From Methylobacterium terrae (GTDB lineage: Bacteria; Pseudomonadota; Alphaproteobacteria; Rhizobiales; Beijerinckiaceae), in contig NZ_CP029553.1 in the NCBI RefSeq assembly GCF_003173755.1, positions 5,894,001 to 5,958,000 on the forward strand: 64,000 bases of DNA. The letters run 5' to 3'. The position numbers and the translations under genes are program-made. Shown piece by piece: positions 29,028 through 36,064 of this stretch; position 1 is the first letter of the stretch; each line of letters starts with the position of its first letter. Below the pieces are notes generated by a model, which made no database searches, was not told where the DNA came from, and saw nothing but the letters and a program-made list of their open reading frames with translations.

Positions 29028-29090
29028 CGTCCGCATACCGGTCGCCGCCGTCCGCATACCGGTCGCCGCCATCCGCGCCCCGGGGCCGCC
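29028..29090. repeat. 21-bp tandem repeat, 3 units, in a divergent promoter region
   Basis: Two identical units CGTCCGCATACCGGTCGCCGC (29028-29048 and 29049-29069) give a 21-base period, and a third, degraded unit follows to 29090. The array lies between the divergent ACP and acyltransferase genes. Two full helical turns per unit would place any bound protein on the same DNA face, so a regulatory role is possible. Confidence 0.75.
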
Positions 29091-29188
29091 TCCCCGCGCG
29101 GCACCGATCCTGCGGGAAGGCGGCGGAAGGCCGGCCCGGTGTCTCCGCACCGGGCAGGATCGTTCGGGAACGGCACGGGTGGCGGGTC

Positions 29189-30379
29189 ATGCGCGGACAG
29201 GGATCAGGGCGGTTCGAGGCGCTGGATGCGGGGCGGGGCGTCTGCGCCCTCGCGGTCGCGTTCTTCCACATGCCGCTCGCCCACCCGCTGCAGCAGCAGG
29301 CCTGGTTCCCGAACCTGCAATTCTGCGTCGACTTCTTCTTCGTGCTGTCGGGCTTCGTGCTGCTGCACGCCTACGGCGACCGGCTGGCGACCGGCCGGCA
29401 GGGCCTGCGCTTCGTGCTGATGCGCTTCGGCCGGCTCTGGCCGCTGCACGCCGCGACGCTCGGCCTGATGATCCTCGTCGAGGTGGCGCGCCTCGCCTAT
29501 CTCGCGCACCACGCCGACACGCCGGTCACGACGCCGCCCTTCGGGGCCGGGCACCGGCCGGTCGAGATCGTCACCCACCTGCTGTTCCTGCAGAACTTCC
29601 GCACCTTCGGCGATTACAGCTGGAACTTCCCGTCCTGGAGCATCGCGGTCGAGTTCTGGGCCTCGATGGTGCTCGCCCTGACCGTGATGGCGGCGGGCCC
29701 GCGGGCGCGGCGCGTCTTCGCCGCACTCGCGGCGCTGAGCGCGCTGGCCCTGTGGTGGCTGAGCCCGCGCACGCTGTTCGTGATCCAGAACTGGGGCATC
29801 GTGCGCTGCCTGTTCGACATGTTCGTCGGATGCCTCGCCTACAGCCTGCGCGACGCGTTGCGGCTGCCGCGCGCCGCCGCGACGACGGCCGAGGCGGCGG
29901 CCGGCCTCGCGATGCTCGCCCTGGTGGCGCTCGCGCCGCAGGGGATCGGGGCCTGCGCGGCGAGCCTCGCCTTCGGTGCCGCCATCGCGCTGTTCTCGCA
30001 GGGGCGGGGCGCCCTGTCGGACGTGGCGCGCCGGCCCGCCGCCCAGCGCCTCGGCCTGTGGTCGTTCTCGATCTACCTGCTGCACCTGCCGGTGATCCAG
30101 GTCTTCACCACCGCGATGCACTACGTCGAGCAGCGCACCGGCCTGCCGCGCACGGTGGTGCTCGGGCATGACCGCTACCTCGATTTCGGCTCCGGCGGCG
30201 CCAACCTCGCGGTCGCCGCCGGGCTGGTCGCCGCGACGGTGCCGCTCGCGGCCCTGACCTACCGCCTCGTCGAGCGCCCGGCCCTCGCCTGGTTCCGGCG
30301 CAACGACGCCCGGCTGGCCGCGGCAGCGGTGGAGCGCGACCGCGCGCCGGCCGTCGCCGCGGCGCTCCTCCCGCGCTGA
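29189..30379 (+). CDS. membrane acyltransferase, acyltransferase-3/OafA family
   Basis: A 396-residue polytopic inner-membrane protein with about ten hydrophobic spans. The family hallmarks are near the N-terminus: the conserved histidine in ALAVAFFHMPLAHP and the arginine-rich loop before FVLMRFGRLWPLHA. Such enzymes transfer acetyl, succinyl or other acyl groups to extracytoplasmic glycans or lipids. It precedes a Wzz-like and a Wzy-like gene in the same direction, which suggests it decorates that polysaccharide. A 200-base gap to the Wzz-like gene leaves it open whether they share a transcript. Confidence 0.88.
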   Translation: MRGQGSGRFEALDAGRGVCALAVAFFHMPLAHPLQQQAWFPNLQFCVDFFFVLSGFVLLHAYGDRLATGRQGLRFVLMRFGRLWPLHAATLGLMILVEVARLAYLAHHADTPVTTPPFGAGHRPVEIVTHLLFLQNFRTFGDYSWNFPSWSIAVEFWASMVLALTVMAAGPRARRVFAALAALSALALWWLSPRTLFVIQNWGIVRCLFDMFVGCLAYSLRDALRLPRAAATTAEAAAGLAMLALVALAPQGIGACAASLAFGAAIALFSQGRGALSDVARRPAAQRLGLWSFSIYLLHLPVIQVFTTAMHYVEQRTGLPRTVVLGHDRYLDFGSGGANLAVAAGLVAATVPLAALTYRLVERPALAWFRRNDARLAAAAVERDRAPAVAAALLPR

Positions 30380-30580
30380 CGCCGGGCCGGCCTGTCTCAG
30401 TTTGGGATGGCGCGGCGGCCGAAACGGCTGGGGGATCGGTAACCGAACCACGACTAAGTTCCTGCCCGTACCCTGCCGGATCAGGGACGGTCGTCGGCCC
30501 GCGCGCCGCTCGGGAGCGGAGCCGGTTTTTCCGCGCCGCGGCGCAGCCGATCGAACACGCGCATGAGGCAGGGGCACGAG

Positions 30581-32560
30581 ATGTCTTCGGCAGATCCCGC
30601 CGCGGCCACCACCCGCAGGACCGGCGGAACCCTCGCGGACCTGTGGGGCTCGGCGCGGCGGCGCAGCCTGTGGATCGTCGCGAGCGCCGGCCTGATGGCC
30701 TCGCTGGGCGGGCTCTACGCCCTGCGCCAGGTGCCGACCTACCGGGCCACCGTCGAGATCCTGATCGACCCGCAGGCGCTGCAGATCGTCGGGCGCGGCC
30801 TGTCGCGCCAGGACGCGCCGGCCCAGCTCGACTTCGCCAACCTCGAGAGCCAGGGGCTGATCCTGCTCTCGGCCAAGCTCCTCGACCCGGTCATCGGGCA
30901 GCTCGGCCTCGCCGAGGACCCGGTCCTGACCCGGGGCGCGCCTCCCGGCGCCGACCCGGCCGTGGTGGCGCTCGAGGCCCTGCGCAAGCGCATCGTGGTG
31001 AAGCGCGTCGAGAACTCGTTCAACTTCCAGCTCACCGTCGCCTACCCGGATGCGCGCCGCGCGGCCGAGATCGCCAACACGGTGGCGGCCCAGTTCTTCG
31101 AGGTCGGCGCCCGGGACCGGGTCTCGGCGGTGCGTCGCGCCAACGAGGCGCTCCTGACCCAGGCCGCCGACCTGCGCTCCCAGCTCAACCGGGCCGACGT
31201 CGCGGTCGAGCGCTACCGGGCCGAGAAGGGCCTGATCGCCTCCGGCGATGCCGGGCTCCTGGTGTCGCAGCAGCTCAAGGACCTCTACACCCAGATCACC
31301 GCCGCCGAGACCAACCTCGCCCGGCTCTCGGCGAGGCGCGAGCAGGTGCGCCAGCTTCGCGCCCCCGACGGCCAGGTCCAGGCGGTGCCCGAGGCCGATA
31401 CCTCGCAGGTGATGGTCTCGCTGCGCACCCAGTACGCCCAGACCCTCCAGGAGATCGCCCAGCTCTCCCGCAGCCTGGGACCGAGCCACCCGCAGATGAT
31501 CGCTCTCGCCGCCCAGCGCGCCGCGACCGCCCGGCTGATCGCCGCGGAGGCCGACCGCATCCGCCGCACCATCGAGGAGGACCTGCGCCGCGGCGAGGAG
31601 AGCCTGCGCCAGCTCCGCGCCCGCGCCGAGCGGCTGATCCAGAACCAGACCAGCAGCAACCAGGAGGGCATCCGCCTGCGCCAGCTCGAGAGCGAGGCGG
31701 AGGCGATCCGGCGCACCTACAGCCTCGTCATCGACCGGACGAAGGACCTCGAGCAGCAGCAATCGATCAACCCGAGCAACTCGCAGATCATCTCGCGCGC
31801 CACCCCGCCGCTGAAGCCCTCCGACACCCCGGCGCCGATCGTGATCGTCGCCGCCGGCCTGTTCGGCGCCGTGCTCGGGCTGATCCTCGGCTTCCTCTAC
31901 GACCTCTGGCGCGGCAACATCACGACGGTCGCGGGCTTCGGGGCCGCCGGCGCGCCGGTCTGGGCCCGGCTGCAGCGGCCGGGCCGGGGCGGCCGGAACG
32001 GCAGCGCCGAGCAGGCCCTCGTCACCGCGGCGCGCGAGCTGCGCACCCGCCTCGCCGGCCGCAGCACGGCGGTGGTCGTCACCGTCGCCGCCGACGGCCT
32101 CGGGCCGGAGCGCCTGCACGCGGCGGAGGTGCTCACCGACCTCCTGATCCGCCTCGGCGAGCCGGCCCTGCTGGTGCCCGAGCAGGCCCATGCCCGGCTC
32201 GGCTTCGGCGACGGCCCGCGCACCGACGCGCCGGTCCGCGGCCGGCTCGCCGTCATCGAGCCCGTCCGCGGGCCCGAGCGGCTGATGCGGCCCGAGATCA
32301 TCGTGGCGGAGCGCGACGTCGGGCGCGGCGACGGCTGGCTGTCGATCCCCGAGACCTCCGATGCGATCCTCCTCGTCGTCGCCCCCGGCCGGATGACCCG
32401 GACCCGCCTCGAGCGCCTGCTCGAGACCCTCGACGGCGCCGGCCGCTTCCGGGCGCAGGGGCTGTTCGGCCTCGTCGCGGTCGAGGGGCGGCGCGCACCG
32501 GCCCCGCGCCGGCCGGCGCCCGAGCCGGCCCCCGTGCCCGGCCGCGTGCGGGCGGCGTGA
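30581..32560 (+). CDS. Wzz/GumC-type polysaccharide copolymerase with degenerate kinase domain
   Basis: A 659-residue inner-membrane protein that probably controls chain length or export of a surface polysaccharide. TM1 is at about residues 28-48 and TM2 around 418-440 (IVIVAAGLFGAVLGLILGF). Between them lie the Wzz domain and a long coiled coil with the GNVR-like region (RQLESEAEAIRRTYSLVIDRTKDLEQQ split around residue 375). The cytoplasmic tail starts like a BY-tyrosine kinase (AARELRTRLAG, then VVVTVAADGLGPERLHAAEVL) but the P-loop has lost GKS/T, and no tyrosine cluster follows. It therefore looks catalytically dead. ATG 30581 is preferred over ATG 30563. It ends 10 bases before the Wzy-like gene. 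Confidence 0.85.
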   Translation: MSSADPAAATTRRTGGTLADLWGSARRRSLWIVASAGLMASLGGLYALRQVPTYRATVEILIDPQALQIVGRGLSRQDAPAQLDFANLESQGLILLSAKLLDPVIGQLGLAEDPVLTRGAPPGADPAVVALEALRKRIVVKRVENSFNFQLTVAYPDARRAAEIANTVAAQFFEVGARDRVSAVRRANEALLTQAADLRSQLNRADVAVERYRAEKGLIASGDAGLLVSQQLKDLYTQITAAETNLARLSARREQVRQLRAPDGQVQAVPEADTSQVMVSLRTQYAQTLQEIAQLSRSLGPSHPQMIALAAQRAATARLIAAEADRIRRTIEEDLRRGEESLRQLRARAERLIQNQTSSNQEGIRLRQLESEAEAIRRTYSLVIDRTKDLEQQQSINPSNSQIISRATPPLKPSDTPAPIVIVAAGLFGAVLGLILGFLYDLWRGNITTVAGFGAAGAPVWARLQRPGRGGRNGSAEQALVTAARELRTRLAGRSTAVVVTVAADGLGPERLHAAEVLTDLLIRLGEPALLVPEQAHARLGFGDGPRTDAPVRGRLAVIEPVRGPERLMRPEIIVAERDVGRGDGWLSIPETSDAILLVVAPGRMTRTRLERLLETLDGAGRFRAQGLFGLVAVEGRRAPAPRRPAPEPAPVPGRVRAA

Positions 32561-32570
32561 GGGGCGGACC

Positions 32571-33788
32571 ATGATCCCGGCCACGGCCCTGCCGGCCGTC
32601 GACTGGCGCGCGCCCTACCAGGCGCGGGCGGCGTTCGGGGTGCTGATCGCCGCCCTCGTCTTCAACGCCGCCCTGTGCTTCCTCAACACCGCCGGGTTCC
32701 CGGTCTCGGGCGGCAGCGTCATCGGCGCCGAGATCGCGATCATCGCCCTCACCCTCGGCTTCTCCCTCGACGAGCGGCCCGGGCCGTGGCTGATCCTCGC
32801 CGGGCTCGTGACCTACGGGCTCCTGCTCCTGGCGCTTCGCGGCTCGACCGACGTCAAGGGCGTGCGCGACTTCCTGATCCCGGTCGTGTTCTACAATCTC
32901 GGCATGCGCTCGCCCGACCTGCGCGACGCCGACCGCGCGGTGCTGGCCTCCGGCATCGTCGTGGTGGCGATGGGGCTGTTCGAGTATTGCCTGTTCGACA
33001 CCTACCAGCAGTACTTCAACATCGTCCGCTACTACGTGGCCCGCGGCAGCATGTCGGCGGCGGAGATCAGCGAGCTGACCGGCTCGCTGTTCACCAGCGG
33101 CATCCGGCCGGATTCACGCACCATCCTGCCGTTCCTCGGGCCGCACCGGGTCTCCTCGGTGTTCCTCGAGCCGGTCTCGGCCGGCAATTTCGGCGCCGTC
33201 CTGTTCGCCTGGGCGCTCTACCGCCGCACCATGCAGGGGCGGGCCTGGCTGTTCCTGTGCGCAGCCCTCACCATCATCCTGGCCGATGCCCGCTTCGGTG
33301 CGTACGTCTGCGTCGCGATCGCGGGGGCGATGCTGGTGGGATACCGCCTGCCGCGCCTGCTCTGGTTCGCCCTGCCCTTCACGATCCTGCTCGCGCTGAC
33401 GGTCTACGGCTACGAGAGCATGCAGGTGACCTGGCAGAACGACATCGCCGGCCGGCTGCTCTGGGCCGCCCTGCTCATCACCTCGCTGCCGCCCGAGGGC
33501 GTGATGGGCATCCTGCCCGACAAGCTGTTCCTGTCGGATTCCGGCTACGCCTACGCGCTCACCCAGATCGGCGTCGCCGGCACCCTGGTGGCCTGGGGCC
33601 TGTTCGTGCTGATGCCGGCCCGCAACCCCCAGGGCTGGCGCCTGCGCTGCGCCATGGCGATCTACCTCTGCCTGCTCCTCGTCATCAGCGACTCGCCGTT
33701 CTCGATCAAGACGGCGGCCCTGGTGTGGTTCATGCTGGGAGCCGCGGACGGGGCGGAGCCGGAGGACGAGCGTCGCGAGACGGCTTGA
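32571..33788 (+). CDS. polysaccharide polymerase-like membrane protein (Wzy/O-antigen ligase type)
   Basis: A 405-residue protein with about ten to eleven hydrophobic spans and a larger loop after the fifth (residues about 130-215, containing YYVARGSMSAAEISELTGS and VSSVFLEPVSAGNFG). The SVFLEP...N motif and topology fit Wzy/GumE-type polymerases that join repeat units in the periplasm. Sequence identity within this group is always low, so the call rests on topology and on the preceding Wzz-like gene. Spacing of 10 bases indicates an operon. No glycosyltransferases are beside it, so the rest of the pathway must lie elsewhere. Confidence 0.72.
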   Translation: MIPATALPAVDWRAPYQARAAFGVLIAALVFNAALCFLNTAGFPVSGGSVIGAEIAIIALTLGFSLDERPGPWLILAGLVTYGLLLLALRGSTDVKGVRDFLIPVVFYNLGMRSPDLRDADRAVLASGIVVVAMGLFEYCLFDTYQQYFNIVRYYVARGSMSAAEISELTGSLFTSGIRPDSRTILPFLGPHRVSSVFLEPVSAGNFGAVLFAWALYRRTMQGRAWLFLCAALTIILADARFGAYVCVAIAGAMLVGYRLPRLLWFALPFTILLALTVYGYESMQVTWQNDIAGRLLWAALLITSLPPEGVMGILPDKLFLSDSGYAYALTQIGVAGTLVAWGLFVLMPARNPQGWRLRCAMAIYLCLLLVISDSPFSIKTAALVWFMLGAADGAEPEDERRETA

Positions 33789-33836
33789 CGCGTGGCTCAC
33801 CCCGGCGACGTGCAGGGGACGCAAGAAGGAGGGATG

Positions 33837-34159
33837 ATGGCCCTGACCCGCAGCTTCAAGGACACCATCGAGGCGCGCGCCGAGCGCGACCCGGCTTTCC
33901 GCGATGCCTGCTGACCGAGGCCGTCGACCAGTTCCTCTCCGGCGACCTCGAGACCGGCAAGGCGGTCCTGCGCGACTACATCAACGCGACGATCGGCTTC
34001 GAGCGCTTGGCTCACGAAACCGGCAACTCGTCCAAGAGCCTGATGCGCATGCTCGGCCCGACCGGCAACCCCACTGCCGGCAACCTGCTCGGCGTGCTGC
34101 GCACCGTGCAGAAGGCCGCGGGTGTGCATCTCGTCGTCTCGACCGCGTCGCGCGGCTGA
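33837..34159 (+). pseudogene. HigA-like antitoxin/DNA-binding protein, broken by a frameshift
   Basis: A good Shine-Dalgarno (AAGGAGG) precedes ATG 33837 and MALTRSFKDTIEARAERD, the usual start of this family. That frame stops at TGA 33912 after 25 residues. The family sequence resumes at once in the next frame (LLTEAVDQFLSGDLETGKAV, then the HTH with FERLAHETGNSSKSLMRMLG) to TGA 34157. Adding one base near 33908 (GCCTGCTGA to GCCCTGCTGA) would restore a normal protein of about 107 residues. No HigB toxin gene is adjacent. It is either a decayed orphan antitoxin or a one-base sequence error. Confidence 0.8.
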
Positions 34160-34402
34160 TTACCCGCGATCCGCTTGCCGCCTGGGCACCCGTCCGAACC
34201 TCCACCAGGAACCCCGCCAGGGCCGCGACCCGCGAAGTCCCGTGGCGCCGTGACGGCCGGATCCAGGGGGCGGCCACCCGGGCCGGGCGCCGGGGCGTTC
34301 CCTCAGATCGCGTCCGGCGCCTTCCGTCATTCGTGATTGGCTCCCGCTCCCGTCCCGAGCGAGACTGACCGCCCGGTCGATTCCGTCCCGAGGGGGAGCG
34401 CC

Positions 34403-35974
34403 ATGCCCGGCACCTTGTCGTCCACCGCCCCACCGGTGCTGATCGTCGGCGCCGGCCCGACCGGGCTCGTGCTGGCCCTCCAGCTCGCCCGGCGCGGCGT
34501 CGGCGTGCGGATCGTCGACCGGGCCGAGGGGCCGGGCACGGCCTCGCGGGCGATGGTGGTGCAGGCCCGCACCCTCGAATTCTACCGCCAGCTCGGCTTC
34601 GCCGAGGCGGTGGTGGCCGAGGGCGTGCGGATCCCGGCGGTCCGCCTGCGCGAGGGCGGCGAGGAGGTGGCGCGGGTGGCCTTCGGCGATCTCGGCGCCG
34701 GGGAGAGCCCCTACCCCTTCGTCCTCGCCTACCCGCAGGACGACCACGAGCGCCGGCTGGTAGCCGAGCTCGCGCGGGCCGGCGTCGCGGTCGAGTGGGG
34801 CACGGCGCTCTCGGGGCTGTCGCAGGACGGGGTGGGCGTCCGGGCGGTGCTCGAGCGCGGGGGCGCCGGGGAGGCCTGCACCGCGTCCTATCTCTGCGGC
34901 TGCGACGGCGCCCACAGCCGGGTGCGGGAGAGCCTCGGCATCGGGTTTCCCGGCGGCACCTACGACCAGCTGTTCTACGTCGCCGATGCCCGCGTCGCCG
35001 GAGGGTTCCACGAGGAGCTGTCGATCCACCTCGGCGCCCACGGCTTCGGGCTGATGCTGCCGGTGCGCCTCTCGGGCATGCAGCGCCTGATCGGCCTGGT
35101 GCCGGAGGCCCTGGCGGCGCGGGCGGGCCCGACCCTCGCCGACCTGACCTTCGAGGATCTGCGCCCGGGCGTCGAGCCGCTGATGGGCATCCGGGTCGAG
35201 GCGGTGAACTGGTTCTCGACCTACCGCGTCCATCACCGGGTGGCGGACGCGTTCCGGGCCGGGCGCTGCTTCCTCGCGGGCGATGCCGGCCACATCCACA
35301 GCCCGGCCGGCGGCCAGGGCATGAATACCGGCATCGGCGACGCGGTGAACCTCGCCTGGAAGCTCGCCGAGGTCGTGGCCGGCCGGGCCGGTCCCGCCCT
35401 CCTCGACACCTACGAGCCCGAGCGGATCGCCTTCGCCCGCAGCCTCGTCGCCACCACCGACCGGGCCTTCCGGGCGGTGACCGGCCCCGGGCTCGGCGGC
35501 CAGGTGCTGCGGACCTGGCTCCTGCCCCACCTCGTGCCGGCGCTCTGGGGTTTCGCGGCGGCCCGCAGGCGCCTGTTCGACACCGTCTCGCAGGTCCGCA
35601 TCGCCTATCCCGACAGCCCCCTGAGCGCCGGGCGGGCCGGAACCGTGCAGGGCGGCGACCGCCTGCCCTACCTCGCCGAACCCGACAATTTCGCGCCGCT
35701 CGCCAGCCTCCGCTGGCAGCTCCACGTCCACGGGGCGGCCGGTCCCGACCTCTCGGCCGAGGCCGGGCGCGCCGGCCTGCCGCTCCACGCCTTCCCGTGG
35801 AGCGAGGCGGCGCGGGAGGCGGGCTTTGCGCGCGACGCCGCCTACCTGGTGCGGCCGGACGGCTACGTCGCGCTCGCCGGGGCGGAGGCCCGGACGCTCG
35901 CGGCCTATCGCGGGCGCTGGGGCATCGGCGAGGCCCGGGCGGGCGGCGCGCCCGCGGAGAGCCAACACCGTTAA
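34403..35974 (+). CDS. FAD-dependent aromatic-ring-type monooxygenase
   Basis: A 523-residue flavoprotein hydroxylase of the PheA/TfdB/RdmE type. The FAD dinucleotide motif is VLIVGAGPTGLVLALQLARRG near residue 11; the DG motif is LCGCDGAHSRVRESL near residue 165; and the GD motif is CFLAGDAGHIHSPAGGQGMNTG near residue 288. The C-terminus has the short thioredoxin-like tail seen in this subfamily (YLVRPDGYVALAG). These enzymes hydroxylate phenols or polyketides with NAD(P)H and oxygen. ATG 34403 has GGGGGAG upstream. The gene appears monocistronic and has no neighbours that define a substrate. Confidence 0.88.
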   Translation: MPGTLSSTAPPVLIVGAGPTGLVLALQLARRGVGVRIVDRAEGPGTASRAMVVQARTLEFYRQLGFAEAVVAEGVRIPAVRLREGGEEVARVAFGDLGAGESPYPFVLAYPQDDHERRLVAELARAGVAVEWGTALSGLSQDGVGVRAVLERGGAGEACTASYLCGCDGAHSRVRESLGIGFPGGTYDQLFYVADARVAGGFHEELSIHLGAHGFGLMLPVRLSGMQRLIGLVPEALAARAGPTLADLTFEDLRPGVEPLMGIRVEAVNWFSTYRVHHRVADAFRAGRCFLAGDAGHIHSPAGGQGMNTGIGDAVNLAWKLAEVVAGRAGPALLDTYEPERIAFARSLVATTDRAFRAVTGPGLGGQVLRTWLLPHLVPALWGFAAARRRLFDTVSQVRIAYPDSPLSAGRAGTVQGGDRLPYLAEPDNFAPLASLRWQLHVHGAAGPDLSAEAGRAGLPLHAFPWSEAAREAGFARDAAYLVRPDGYVALAGAEARTLAAYRGRWGIGEARAGGAPAESQHR

Positions 35975-36064
35975 CCGGACCTTAAGGGGATGCCTGCCCT
36001 GGTTGCACGACGCGAGTGCCGCCGTCCGGCCGGCGCTCGCGGGTGGCGCCGTGGAACCCCGTTC

